Source: Prevotella sp. (lineage in GTDB: Bacteria > Bacteroidota > Bacteroidia > Bacteroidales > Bacteroidaceae). Taken from it: a DNA stretch of 64,000 nt. Of the stretch, positions 44,811 through 53,754 are shown in pieces. Where the stretch lies: positions 1 to 64,000 of the forward strand of contig JAFUVB010000013.1 in NCBI GenBank assembly GCA_017471245.1, in the 5' to 3' direction. How positions within the stretch are numbered: position 1 is the first letter of the stretch; every line of letters begins with the position of its first letter. The notes under the pieces are model-generated. The model saw nothing but the letters and a program-made list of their open reading frames with translations, searched no databases and was not told where the DNA came from. The translations under genes and the position numbers were made by a program.

Positions 44811-45078
44811 GCACTGATGCGTAGATGCGCACAAAACATTGACAATCAGTGGTTTCCACAAACTGCTGCGTTACCCGCTGCGTTACCTGCTGCGTTACCT
44901 GCTGCGCTTCTTTGTTGAACACTCTTCATTTGATTCATGCTCTATGAATAAAGGAGTGAAGGCCCTCGGATCCCATGAACAACGCCGCGCAGCTGGTAAC
45001 GCAGCAGGTAACGCAGCGGGTAACGCAGCGATTCTTGGAAGCGTTTGGCTATCAGCACTTTATACGCAACTACGGCAA
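44811..45078. repeat. Large palindromic element, copy 2
   Basis: CTGCGTTACC units at about 44863-44905 face GGTAACGCAG units at about 44994-45030. Outer arms correspond to those of copy 1 (GATGCGTAGATGCGCAC at left, GCACTTTATACGCAACTAC at right). The central spacer of about 80 bp differs from copy 1. Both arms can be read as a peptide beginning M-x-N and running VTQQVTQRVTQ: the minus-strand frame at 44719-44922 and a plus-strand frame from 44975. Coding is unproven. Confidence 0.75.
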
Positions 45079-45221
45079 ATATTTGTTTTTAGCCGTGGAA
45101 AGGAAAACAAACTTCGGAGCACACGCGCCACTCCCGCCAAAGCAGTTCCTAAAAGACGGCTGAGAGGAGACGGACACCTTCTGCACTGTTTTTTTTGACT
45201 ATTTTTAGCAGGTAAATACTT

Positions 45222-45250
45222 TAGTATTTAATGTTTTTTTTGTATCTTTG
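45222..45250 (+). promoter_or_regulatory. Promoter of gyrB
   Basis: TATCTTTG (45243-45250) with a weak TAG in place of TTG (45222-45224), spacer 18 bp. The leader is about 50 nt. Confidence 0.6.
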
Positions 45251-45308
45251 CAACCTAAAAGAAAAAACACTGCATAAATAACAGCAGCAAGAATCACACG
45301 AAATCAAA

Positions 45309-47279
45309 ATGGAAGAGAATCTGAACATCGAAAACAATTATTCAGCGAGTAACATTCAGGTGCTTGAAGGACTGGAAGCAGTGCGCAAGCGCCCAGCCAT
45401 GTATATTGGTGACATCAGCGAGAAAGGTCTCCATCATCTGGTGAACGAGACCGTGGACAACTCCATCGACGAGGCGATGGCAGGCTTTTGCACCCATATC
45501 GAGGTGACAATCAACGAAGACAATTCTATCACAGTACAAGATAACGGCCGCGGTATTCCCGTCGACGAGCATGAAAAGATGCACAAGTCGGCACTTGAGG
45601 TGGTGATGACCGTGCTGCATGCCGGCGGAAAGTTCGACAAAGGCTCCTACAAAGTGTCAGGCGGACTCCACGGCGTGGGCGTGAGCTGCGTGAACGCACT
45701 GTCAAAGCGCATGCTCTCACAGGTGTATCGCGACGGCAAAGTGTATCAGCAGGAATACGAGCAGGGCAAGCCGCTCTATCCGGTGAAGGTGGTCGGCGAG
45801 ACTGATTTGCGGGGTACGCGCCAGCAGTTCTGGCCAGATCCCACAATCTTTACCACCACCGTATACCAGTGGGACATTATTGCCCGCCGCATGCGCGAGC
45901 TGGCTTTCCTCAACGCAGGCATCACTATCACGCTCACCGACTTGCGCCCCGACGAAGAAGGAAAGACCAAGCAGGAAGTATTCCACGCACAGGAAGGACT
46001 GAAAGAGTTCGTGCGCTACGTGGATCGCCACCGCACGCACCTTTTCGACGATGTGATTTACCTGAAGACCGAGAAGCAAGGCATCCCCATTGAAGTGGCT
46101 GTGATGTACAACACCGACTATTCGGAGAACATCCACTCATACGTGAACAACATCAACACCATCGAAGGTGGTACGCATCTCACCGGTTTCCGCATGGCGC
46201 TCACACGCACACTGAAAGGCTATGCCGATGCCGACCCGGCGATTTCCAAGCAGATTGAAAAGGCAAAGATTGAGATTGCCGGCGAGGACTTCCGCGAAGG
46301 TCTCACGGCCGTGATCAGCATCAAGGTGGCAGAACCGCAGTTTGAAGGGCAGACCAAGACCAAGCTCGGCAACAGCGAGGTGGCAGGAGCCGTGCAGCAG
46401 GCAGTGGGCGAGGCGCTTGCCAACTATCTTGAGGAGCACCCCAAAGAGGCAAAGCAGATTTGCGACAAGGTGATTCTCGCCGCAACAGCGCGCATCGCAG
46501 CCCGCAAAGCCCGTGAGAGCGTGCAGCGCAAGAACCCCATGAGCGGCGGCGGACTGCCCGGAAAGCTTGCCGACTGCTCGAACAAGGATCCGAAGGCATG
46601 CGAGATATTCTTAGTGGAGGGTGACTCCGCCGGTGGCTCTGCCAAGCAAGGGCGCGACCGCTACACGCAGGCAATCCTCCCGTTGCGCGGAAAAATCCTG
46701 AACGTGGAGAAGGTGCAGTGGCATCGCGTGTTCGAAGCTGAGTCGGTGATGAACATCATCCAGAGCATCGGCGTGCGCTTCGGCGTTGACGGAGAGGGCG
46801 ACCGCGAAGCCAATATCGACAAGCTGCGCTACGACAAGATCATCATCATGACCGATGCCGATGTCGATGGATCGCACATCGACACACTGATCATGACCCT
46901 CTTCTACCGCTTCATGCCGAAGGTGATTCAGGAAGGTCATCTCTATATCGCCACTCCCCCACTCTATAAGTGCACATACAAGAAATTCAGCGAGTATTGC
47001 TATACGGAGCAGCAGCGCCAGGCATTCATCGACAAGTATGTGGCAGGCGATGAGAACAGCAGTGCCTTGCACACGCAGCGCTACAAAGGTCTGGGCGAGA
47101 TGAACCCCGAGCAGCTGTGGGAGACCACCATGGATCCTTCAACACGCCTGCTCAAGCAAGTATCCATCGAGAACGCTGCCGAGGCAGATGAGATTTTCTC
47201 CATGCTGATGGGCGATGATGTGGAGCCGCGCCGCGAGTTCATCGAGCAGAATGCCACCTATGCAAATATTGATGCATAA
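45309..47279 (+). CDS. gyrB: DNA gyrase subunit B
   Basis: ATPase subunit of gyrase, which introduces negative supercoils. The 656 residues hold the GHKL ATPase (RKRPAMYIGD, VDNSIDEAMAGF, DNGRGIPV, GGLHGVGVSCVNAL), a transducer domain, and the TOPRIM region with EGDSAGGSAKQGRDR and DADVDGSHI. The end, RYKGLGEMNPEQLWETTMDP and RREFIEQNA, is typical GyrB. Length fits short-type GyrB without the E. coli insert. GyrB rather than ParE is favoured by overall sequence. It stands alone, as a single-gene unit between repeat-rich gaps. Confidence 0.96.
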   Translation: MEENLNIENNYSASNIQVLEGLEAVRKRPAMYIGDISEKGLHHLVNETVDNSIDEAMAGFCTHIEVTINEDNSITVQDNGRGIPVDEHEKMHKSALEVVMTVLHAGGKFDKGSYKVSGGLHGVGVSCVNALSKRMLSQVYRDGKVYQQEYEQGKPLYPVKVVGETDLRGTRQQFWPDPTIFTTTVYQWDIIARRMRELAFLNAGITITLTDLRPDEEGKTKQEVFHAQEGLKEFVRYVDRHRTHLFDDVIYLKTEKQGIPIEVAVMYNTDYSENIHSYVNNINTIEGGTHLTGFRMALTRTLKGYADADPAISKQIEKAKIEIAGEDFREGLTAVISIKVAEPQFEGQTKTKLGNSEVAGAVQQAVGEALANYLEEHPKEAKQICDKVILAATARIAARKARESVQRKNPMSGGGLPGKLADCSNKDPKACEIFLVEGDSAGGSAKQGRDRYTQAILPLRGKILNVEKVQWHRVFEAESVMNIIQSIGVRFGVDGEGDREANIDKLRYDKIIIMTDADVDGSHIDTLIMTLFYRFMPKVIQEGHLYIATPPLYKCTYKKFSEYCYTEQQRQAFIDKYVAGDENSSALHTQRYKGLGEMNPEQLWETTMDPSTRLLKQVSIENAAEADEIFSMLMGDDVEPRREFIEQNATYANIDA

Positions 47280-47288
47280 ATAGATATA

Positions 47289-47316
47289 GAAGCAAGAGGC
47301 TCTTGCCTCTTGCTTC
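47289..47316 (+). terminator. Terminator of gyrB
   Basis: GAAGCAAGAGG, loop CTCTTG, CCTCTTGCTTC: a perfect 11-bp stem 9 bp past the gyrB stop. The stem is built from the same AAGCAAGAGGC heptad as the array at 61481-61578. Two further small hairpins follow: TCGCC/GGCGA near 47348-47360 and GCCCC/GGGGC around 47439-47453, within a stretch of AAATC-type repeats (about 47361-47440). Confidence 0.75.
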
Positions 47317-47559
47317 GTATCTATTCAGCGAATCGGTTTTTAAGGAGTCGCCTACGGCGAGAAATCCTACAAATCCTTGCAAATCTCTCAAATCTAATCC
47401 TTAAATTTGTCTGATTTGGACAGATTTGTTAGATTTCTGCCCCGAAAAGGGGCACTAAAAGGGCGCAGAGCATGATTCTCTGAATAGTTACCTTGCTTCT
47501 CAAAACTGTTAATTATACATAAAAACTGCCAGACTGCAAACAAATAGCATGCTCTTGAT

Positions 47560-47590
47560 TTGGATTTAAAACAATTTTTACCTATATTTG
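47560..47590 (+). promoter_or_regulatory. Promoter of the proline-rich protein gene
   Basis: TTG (47560-47562), 20-bp spacer, TATATTTG (47583-47590). It places the start of translation at the ATG at 47624 rather than the earlier in-frame TTG inside the box. Confidence 0.75.
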
Positions 47591-47623
47591 CCACGTATTA
47601 TTAACACTAAAATTCAATTCGAC

Positions 47624-48526
47624 ATGAAACTAAAACTTTTCTCTAACAGATTTTTGATGATTGCCGGCTTAATGCTTGCAACATGTGTTTACGCTCAGGC
47701 GCAACCAAAAGCGGTGCCTACAAAGAAAGCAGAGCCCACAACGCCTGTCAATCCAGTTCCCCCAGTTACTCCAGTAACTCCGGTTAAGCCTGTAAAACCA
47801 ACAGATCCCGTTCCGCCAACCAGTCCCACCAAGACTGACGAGGAATCGAATGAAGCTCCAGAAAACGTTCTTCTCCCAAATCCAGCCATTCCCACAGGAA
47901 ATGGTGAAGTTAACCCGCTGCAACCGCAGAAAATAGGTTCTACAAACAAGCCAAGCGGGATAAGAAGACCTGCAAATAATCCCAACCGAGCCCAGAGAAG
48001 AACTGCGAGAAGACCCAACACAACAAAGGCTTCACAGAATCCGACAGATTTGCAGCAAGTTTCCGAGACTATCGACGAGGCACCGGTAGAGTCGGATGTT
48101 GCACCAGATCCTATGTTCCCAGCAGAACCGTTGAAAACCAAGGCCCGCCCGAACAAACGTCCTGCCGTGAGAAACAAGATAGGAACTGGCGACAACACTG
48201 TTCCGCAGCAGCCACAGGCATTCCCCACAAGAACAAGCAGGGTGAACAGAGGCAATGTCATCAAGAATGCAGATGTTGTTCCGAATAACGGTGAACTCCC
48301 GATGAAACAAGATGTCATTGAGGAAAAGGCTGTTGAAGAAGAAGGAACGCCCGCACCTGTCAGGAAACAAGGAGTGTTGAAAACACCTGCCAAAACACCT
48401 GCAACAGCAACACCAACACGCGGTGCCAGGGTAAACAGCAAAGTGGGAGCACCGAAAAACGGCATGCCTCTTGAGGTGAAGGAAACTAAGGAGGTGGAGG
48501 AAACGCCAGTGGAAGCAAAAGAATAA
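47624..48526 (+). CDS. Secreted proline/threonine-rich protein of unknown function
   Basis: The 300-residue protein has a signal peptide (MKLKLFSNRFLMIAGLML, ending near AQAQ). It is almost wholly low-complexity: Pro/Val/Thr repeats of PVTPVTPVKPVKP type (residues about 35-65), then Asn/Arg/Thr-rich, then Glu/Pro-rich. No folded domain is apparent. It may be a cell-envelope spacer or surface protein. Single gene between gyrB and a repeat-rich gap. Confidence 0.75.
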   Translation: MKLKLFSNRFLMIAGLMLATCVYAQAQPKAVPTKKAEPTTPVNPVPPVTPVTPVKPVKPTDPVPPTSPTKTDEESNEAPENVLLPNPAIPTGNGEVNPLQPQKIGSTNKPSGIRRPANNPNRAQRRTARRPNTTKASQNPTDLQQVSETIDEAPVESDVAPDPMFPAEPLKTKARPNKRPAVRNKIGTGDNTVPQQPQAFPTRTSRVNRGNVIKNADVVPNNGELPMKQDVIEEKAVEEEGTPAPVRKQGVLKTPAKTPATATPTRGARVNSKVGAPKNGMPLEVKETKEVEETPVEAKE

Positions 48527-48560
48527 TCTGCCCTCCTTAACGCTCCAAACCACAAAAAGG

Positions 48561-48630
48561 AAGATTAAAAACTTAAAAAGAAGAATCTAAACTTTAAAGG
48601 AAGAATCTAAACTTAAAAAGAAGAATCTAA
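48561..48630 (+). repeat. 20-bp-period array, four units
   Basis: AAGAATCTAAACTT-type units start at 48561, 48581, 48601 and 48621, period 20 bp. It lies just past the proline-rich gene. Confidence 0.85.
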
Positions 48631-48647
48631 GCACGATAACAGGGTGG

Positions 48648-48785
48648 AGAGCGTGTAAAAAAGAAACTACAACGGATTTCACGGATTTTACGGATTATTA
48701 AAGTTCCTGATTATCAGCATGACTTAAATCCGTAATATCCGTGAAATCCGTTGTTTCTATAGGAATATATGTATTTTGGCACACC
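48648..48785. repeat. MITE-like palindromic element, copy 1 (about 138 bp)
   Basis: Inner arms ACAACGGATTTCACGGAT (from 48669) and the complementary ATCCGTGAAATCCGTTGT (to 48754) are about 30 bp each with one or two mismatches. Outer ends AGCGTGTAAAA and TTTTGGCACACC are partly complementary terminal repeats. The centre TTCCTGATTATCAGCATGAC is identical in copy 2 at 61143-61279. No coding capacity. Confidence 0.85.
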
Positions 48786-48975
48786 ATCTTCATTTCTTCT
48801 TCCTCTTACCTCCTTCCCTGTCGTCCTCGTAACATCTTTCTGTCGTCCTTTTACCCCCTTTCTGTCTGCCCCTTTCCTCCCCCTCGCCCCTCCTATTACC
48901 TTCCTGTCACACTCATTCCGTCTTCCAATCTTCCCCTTTTCTTTCTTCTTTTCCAGCCGCCCCTTCTGTTTTTGG
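48786..48975 (+). other. Polypyrimidine tract of about 185 bp
   Basis: By my count about 85 percent C or T on the plus strand from 48786 to 48970, with runs such as TTCATTTCTTCTTCCTC and CCCCTCGCCCCTCC. It lies between the MITE-like element and the GH95 promoter region and would be transcribed as U/C-rich RNA if the leader extended this far. I see no gene in it. Confidence 0.8.
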
Positions 48976-49007
48976 AAGAATTAGGAAGCTTTTTCAGAAA
49001 AAAAATG

Positions 49008-49015
49008 TATATTTG
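49008..49015 (+). promoter_or_regulatory. -7 box of the GH95 gene
   Basis: TATATTTG. Transcription would start near 49022, making the ATG at 49042 a better start codon than that at 49021. A TTAGG, not TTG, stands where the -33 box is expected. Confidence 0.55.
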
Positions 49016-49041
49016 CATCCATGAATCATCAAACAAGGATT

Positions 49042-51495
49042 ATGAAGAAAACCGCTCTTGCCGCTTTGCTGGTTATCATTGCCACGGCATCTGCTGCACA
49101 AAACCAGCAGCCCATGAATCTATGGTATGAAAAACCGGCACAGTATTTCGAGGAGTCACTTCCCATCGGGAATGGTAAGATGGGAGCACTAATCTACGGA
49201 GGAACAGAAACCGACTCCCTTTACCTGAATGACATCACGCTGTGGACAGGGCAGCCTGTAGACCACAATGAAGATTCCGGAGCATCGAAATGGATTCCCG
49301 AAATCAGGAAAGCGCTGTTTAATGAAGATTACCAACTCGCCGATTCCCTCCAACTGCATGTTCAAGGACACAACTCACAGTTCTATCAGCCGCTTGCCAC
49401 GCTCTACATCAAAGACTATGCTCCCGGAAAAACAAGCAGCTATATGCGAAGCCTCTGCCTCGACAGTGCATTGGTAAACATCCGATACAGGAAAGGCGAC
49501 GTGCTGTTTCAGCGAGAATACTTCGCTTCTCATCCCGACAAAGTGATTGCCATGCGCATAACAGCCGACAAGCCAGGAAGCATCAACTGTGAACTGATGC
49601 TCACAGCGCAGGTGCCCCACCACGTGAAAGCATCGAAAAGCAGCATCACCCTGATGGGGCATGCCATCGGCGACAGCAACAACAGCATCCACTACTGCTC
49701 GCAACTGATTCCGAAGCTCACGGGGGGAAAGATCGAAGTTACCGACAGCACCTTGCAAGTGATCAACGCCACGGAACTCGTCTTGTATTTCGTGAACGAA
49801 ACAAGTTTTAACGGTTTCGACAAACACCCCGTGAAAGAAGGTGCGCCTTATATAGAAAAGGTGGCAGACGATGCTTGGCATTTGGTGAACTACACCTACA
49901 ACCAATTGAAGGAGCGGCACGTTGCTGATTATCAGCAGTATTATGACCGGGTGAAGCTGCAATTAGGAAAAAGCGAACAGCACACACTGGCTGGACGTAT
50001 CAAAGGAATGGTCTACGACGACTACGAATCCATCGTGATGCCCACCGACGAACTGCTGCGACAATACAGCGACGGAAGACCCAGCCCCTATTTGGAAACT
50101 TTATACTTCCAATATGGGCGCTACCTGCTCATCAGCTGTTCCCGCACACCGGGCGTTCCTGCCAACTTGCAGGGGCTATGGACACCGCATGTTTGGTCGC
50201 CATGGCGCGGCAACTACACCGTGAACATCAATCTGGAAGAGAACTACTGGCCTGCATTCGTTGCCAACTTACATGAAATGGCAGAGCCGCTCGACGGATT
50301 CGTTCAGGCACTGGCAGAGAACGGGCAATACACGGCAAAGAACTATTATGGAATTCAGCAGGGATGGTGCAGCAGCCACAACTCCGACATCTGGGCAATG
50401 ACAAACCCCGTAGGCGAGAAAAACGAGAAGCCGGAATGGGCAAACTGGAATCTGGGCGGCGCATGGTTGGTGAACACGTTGTGGGAGAAATACCAGTTCA
50501 CACAAGACAAGGAGTATCTGAAAAACATTGCCTACCCGCTGATGTGGGGTGCCTACGAGTTCTGCTTAGGCTGGCTCGTTGAGAATCCGAAACAGCCCGG
50601 AGAACTGATCACCGCCCCCAGCACTTCGCCCGAAAACGAATATGTCACCGACAAAGGCTATCATGGCATGACTTGCTATGGTGGTACAGCCGACCTCGCC
50701 ATCATACGTGAATTGATGTTCAACACCATACAAGCCACCGTGGCCCTGCAAGGCGACAGCACCGACGAAGGCATGCTGCGCATCATGATGATACCCCTTG
50801 CTACACTGCATCCTTACACCATCGGCAAGAATGGAGACCTGAACGAATGGTATTATGACTGGAACGACTACGACATTCACCACCGCCACCAGTCGCACCT
50901 CATCGGTTTATATCCCGGCAACCACCTTTCTCCAATCAAGCCCGCTCAGCAGACCGGCAACATCATCCACCCCACCTTCGAAGAAATACGCGAGGCATGC
51001 CGACAAACGCTTATCCAGAAAGGCGACAAGACCACGGGATGGAGCACTGGCTGGCGCATGAATCTGTGGGCGCGCCTCCATGACGGCGAACAGGCATATC
51101 ATTTATATAAGAAACTGCTCACATACGTGTCGCCCGACAAATACCAAGGTCCCGACCGCCGTCGCAGCGGAGGCACCTATCCAAACCTGTTCGATGCCCA
51201 CCCGCCTTTCCAGATCGACGGTAACTTCGGCGGTACTGCCGGTGTTTGCGAGATGCTTCTGCAAAGCAGCACCGACCAGATGGTTCTGCTGCCAGCCCTT
51301 CCCAAAGCATGGAAAGACGGCAAGGTGAGCGGTCTCTGCGCCCGTGGCGGCTTTGTGGTGGATATGGAATGGAAAGACGGAAAGGTGACTTCCGCCAAGT
51401 TGCACAGCCAAAAAGGCGGTTCCACCCTTGTCATCGTGAACGGAAAAGAAAAGAACGTAAAGGTAAAAGCTGGCAAAACTACTAAAATCATCTGA
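49042..51495 (+). CDS. Secreted GH95-family glycosidase (alpha-L-fucosidase or alpha-L-galactosidase)
   Basis: Exported glycoside hydrolase likely to release terminal alpha-L-fucose or L-galactose. The 817-residue protein has a signal peptide (to about AAQ, residue 19), an N-terminal beta domain ([25 protein letters not shown]) and an (alpha/alpha)6 barrel ([20 protein letters not shown]). Catalytic counterparts of the Bifidobacterium enzyme are present: Asn395 and Asn397 in VNINLEEN, general acid Glu531 in TSPENEY, Asp726 in FQIDGNFGG. The barrel is complete, so it is probably active. An AraC regulator follows two bases after the stop. Confidence 0.9.
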   Translation: MKKTALAALLVIIATASAAQNQQPMNLWYEKPAQYFEESLPIGNGKMGALIYGGTETDSLYLNDITLWTGQPVDHNEDSGASKWIPEIRKALFNEDYQLADSLQLHVQGHNSQFYQPLATLYIKDYAPGKTSSYMRSLCLDSALVNIRYRKGDVLFQREYFASHPDKVIAMRITADKPGSINCELMLTAQVPHHVKASKSSITLMGHAIGDSNNSIHYCSQLIPKLTGGKIEVTDSTLQVINATELVLYFVNETSFNGFDKHPVKEGAPYIEKVADDAWHLVNYTYNQLKERHVADYQQYYDRVKLQLGKSEQHTLAGRIKGMVYDDYESIVMPTDELLRQYSDGRPSPYLETLYFQYGRYLLISCSRTPGVPANLQGLWTPHVWSPWRGNYTVNINLEENYWPAFVANLHEMAEPLDGFVQALAENGQYTAKNYYGIQQGWCSSHNSDIWAMTNPVGEKNEKPEWANWNLGGAWLVNTLWEKYQFTQDKEYLKNIAYPLMWGAYEFCLGWLVENPKQPGELITAPSTSPENEYVTDKGYHGMTCYGGTADLAIIRELMFNTIQATVALQGDSTDEGMLRIMMIPLATLHPYTIGKNGDLNEWYYDWNDYDIHHRHQSHLIGLYPGNHLSPIKPAQQTGNIIHPTFEEIREACRQTLIQKGDKTTGWSTGWRMNLWARLHDGEQAYHLYKKLLTYVSPDKYQGPDRRRSGGTYPNLFDAHPPFQIDGNFGGTAGVCEMLLQSSTDQMVLLPALPKAWKDGKVSGLCARGGFVVDMEWKDGKVTSAKLHSQKGGSTLVIVNGKEKNVKVKAGKTTKII

Positions 51496-51496
51496 T

Positions 51497-52375
51497 ATGG
51501 AAGCAATGAAAATCAACGAACTGTCTATTGCCGGAACCAAGAATGTGTACAACGGCAGCTACATCGACGATGACCTGCTGCTGATCGACGACTTCGCGCG
51601 AGTGCCGCTACCCAACGAACCCCGGCGGGTAAACTGCATCATCGTAGGTCTTTGTCTGCATGGAAAAGCTCAATATTCGGTTGACACCGAAGACTATATG
51701 GTTCGCCCCAACGATGTGATTATGATCCACAGCAGACAGGTGCTCGACAATTACATGCTAAGCCCCGACTTCAAGGGAATAGGCATCATGATGTCGGAAG
51801 ATTTCTATCACGAACTCATCAAGAACATTCACGAACTGTCATCGCTGTTCCTCTTCTCGCGCTCTCATCCGGTTTTCAACCTGAGCAATGAGGAAGTGCA
51901 CATCATCAGCCAGTATTATGACGGACTGCGATATAAGGTTGACGACGTGCAGCACCACTTCCGCACCGAAGCCGTGCGCTCATTGCTGCTCACCATGCTC
52001 TACGACCTGAGCAACGCCATCTACCGACTGCAACAGAACAACGACAGGCAGCAGACACGCGCCGAGGCAATATTCACCGCTTTCATCAAACTTGTGGAAG
52101 AGAATTTCCGACATGAGAGGCGCGTGAGCTGGTATGGTGAACAGCTGTGCATCACCCCGAAGTATCTGTCAGAAACCGTAAAACAGGCGAGTCGCCGCAC
52201 TCCCAACGAGTGGATCGACAACTATGTAATCTTAGAGGTACGTGTGTTGTTGAAGAACACCACCATGAATATCAAGGAGATTGCGCAATACCTGAACTTC
52301 CCCAACCAGAGTTTCCTTGGCAAATATTTCAAGGAGCATGTGGGAATGAGCCCATCTAAGTATCGGAGGTCGTGA
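51497..52375 (+). CDS. AraC-family transcriptional regulator
   Basis: Probable regulator of the preceding glycosidase. The 292-residue protein has an AraC-type cupin-like effector domain (residues about 40-95, VGLCLHGKAQYSVDTEDYMV and VIMIHSRQVLDNYML). Two helix-turn-helix units lie at the end (YGEQLCITPKYLSETVKQASRR, and IAQYLNFPNQSFLGKYFKEHVGMSPSKYRR). One base separates it from the GH95 stop codon, so it is cotranscribed with its likely target. The 3' ends of this gene and the DUF3109 gene overlap by 20 bp. Confidence 0.9.
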   Translation: MEAMKINELSIAGTKNVYNGSYIDDDLLLIDDFARVPLPNEPRRVNCIIVGLCLHGKAQYSVDTEDYMVRPNDVIMIHSRQVLDNYMLSPDFKGIGIMMSEDFYHELIKNIHELSSLFLFSRSHPVFNLSNEEVHIISQYYDGLRYKVDDVQHHFRTEAVRSLLLTMLYDLSNAIYRLQQNNDRQQTRAEAIFTAFIKLVEENFRHERRVSWYGEQLCITPKYLSETVKQASRRTPNEWIDNYVILEVRVLLKNTTMNIKEIAQYLNFPNQSFLGKYFKEHVGMSPSKYRRS

Positions 52376-52994
52376 TACTCTCCAGTTCCTTTGCCAGCGT
52401 TTCCAGTTCTTTATACCAGCTCTCGCCGAAACGCTGCGTCAGGGGATTCTTTAAAAAGCGATATAGAGGCAGCTGCAGCAGGCTGCCTTTTTCGCGGGCG
52501 CACCGGCAGATATCCCATTTGTTGTAGTTCAACCCCACCAGTCCGTTGCTGAACTCCTTCACCCGAATGGGGTAAAGCGCACAGCTGATGGGCTTGCAAA
52601 AGTCAGTCTTTCCGTTTCTGTGGGCTTTCTCCAACGCACAGAGACAGCAATTGCGTATCATTCCCGCCTCGCCAGAGTCTTCGATATCTCCATAGCAAGT
52701 AAACACACAGTCCTTTCCGTTAACGATACTTGTCACCAGATCGCCTTCCTGATCGGTATAGGCAACGCCTTGCTTGTCGATAACCGCCTGCGCTGAAGCC
52801 GACAAGCCGCTCCACACCTCGTCGAGCACATTCTCTATCTCCATCACCTCATCCAAGGTGACAGGGGCTCCAGCGTCGCCTTCCACGCAACACTGCCCTT
52901 TGCATTGGGCAAGGTCACAACAGAAGTGTTCCGTCAGTATTTCCGACGAAACCAGCACGTCGCCAACTTGCAATATGGGTGGAAACTTTTTCAA
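52356..52994 (-). CDS. DUF3109-family cysteine-rich protein
   Basis: Uncharacterised Bacteroidetes protein family. The 212 residues contain about 13 cysteines in clusters: FCCDLAQCKGQCCVEGDAGAPV near the start, then CVFTC, NCCLCALE, FCKPISCALYPIRV, and ICRCAREKG. The pattern suggests iron-sulfur or zinc sites. It runs convergently into the AraC gene with a 20-bp overlap of 3' ends. Cytoplasmic by appearance. Confidence 0.88.
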   Translation of the reverse strand: MKKFPPILQVGDVLVSSEILTEHFCCDLAQCKGQCCVEGDAGAPVTLDEVMEIENVLDEVWSGLSASAQAVIDKQGVAYTDQEGDLVTSIVNGKDCVFTCYGDIEDSGEAGMIRNCCLCALEKAHRNGKTDFCKPISCALYPIRVKEFSNGLVGLNYNKWDICRCAREKGSLLQLPLYRFLKNPLTQRFGESWYKELETLAKELESITTSDT

Positions 52995-53006
52995 TAAATC
53001 GGGAAC

Positions 53007-53067
53007 TATGAACTACTAACTATATGCTATGAACCACTAACTATATGTTATGAACTACAAACTATGA
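53007..53067 (+). repeat. Short tandem repeat, 21-bp period
   Basis: TATGAACTACTAACTATATG-type units begin at 53007, 53028 and 53049, then a partial at 53063. It sits in the 94-bp gap before ung. Confidence 0.8.
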
Positions 53068-53088
53068 ATGATGAGCTTTGAACTCACC

Positions 53089-53754
53089 TTACCAAGCAAT
53101 CGGAGCCAGCCCATGGGCTGCCAGATAAGCGTTGCACTGAGAGAAATGATGATTGCCAAACCATCCGCCGCGATTGGCACTCAGCGGAGAAGGATGCACC
53201 GATTCCAACACGAGATTCTTCTCTCGGTCGATCATTGAAGCCTTTCCGCGCGCATAGCCTCCCCAAAGAAGATACACGATGTGCTCCCTTTCGGTTGCCA
53301 ACACACGGATGGCGGCATCGGTGAACGTCTGCCATCCAAGCCGCGAATGACTGTTTGCCTGATGCGCACGCACCGTGAGCGTGGCATTCAGCAACAGCAC
53401 GCCCTGCTCTGCCCAGCGCACCAGACTACCGTTCATGGGCATCGGCGTTCCCAGATCGTCTTCTATCTCCTTGAAGATGTTCACCAACGACGGCGGCATC
53501 ATCACACCGGGCTTCACCGAAAAGCACAATCCCTCTGCTTGCCCGTGCTCATGATAGGGATCCTGACCGATGATCACCACCTTCACCTTGTCGAAAGGAC
53601 ACAGGTTGAAGGCATTGAAAATCTCCCGCCCAGGCGGATAGCACGTGGTGGTCTGATACTCCTGCCTCACCCACTGCGTGAGCTGCTCAAAGTAGGGCTT
53701 GTCGAACTCACCCTGCAGATGCTGCTTCCAGGATTCCTCAATCTGTACGTTCAT
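53089..53754 (-). CDS. ung: Uracil-DNA glycosylase (family 1)
   Basis: Removes uracil from DNA. The 221-residue protein keeps all family motifs: GQDPYH (63-68, catalytic Asp65), LLLNATLTVRAH, WGGYARG and HPSPLSANRGG with His187. Its start codon overlaps the stop of the upstream AAA-ATPase gene by four bases (ATGA on the minus strand), so it is translated after that gene. It has no promoter of its own that I can see. Confidence 0.96.
   Translation of the reverse strand: MNVQIEESWKQHLQGEFDKPYFEQLTQWVRQEYQTTTCYPPGREIFNAFNLCPFDKVKVVIIGQDPYHEHGQAEGLCFSVKPGVMMPPSLVNIFKEIEDDLGTPMPMNGSLVRWAEQGVLLLNATLTVRAHQANSHSRLGWQTFTDAAIRVLATEREHIVYLLWGGYARGKASMIDREKNLVLESVHPSPLSANRGGWFGNHHFSQCNAYLAAHGLAPIAW

Noticed and set aside
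44839-45198. Frame of 119 codons across palindrome copy 2
   Set aside because: Arises from reading through both repeat arms in a different frame (LRYPLRYLLRY then AGNAAGNAAGNAA); a low-complexity product of the repeat.
47695-48555. Minus-strand frame of 286 codons opposite the proline-rich gene
   Set aside because: Antisense of a low-complexity gene, which creates Gly/Phe-rich open frames; no start context.
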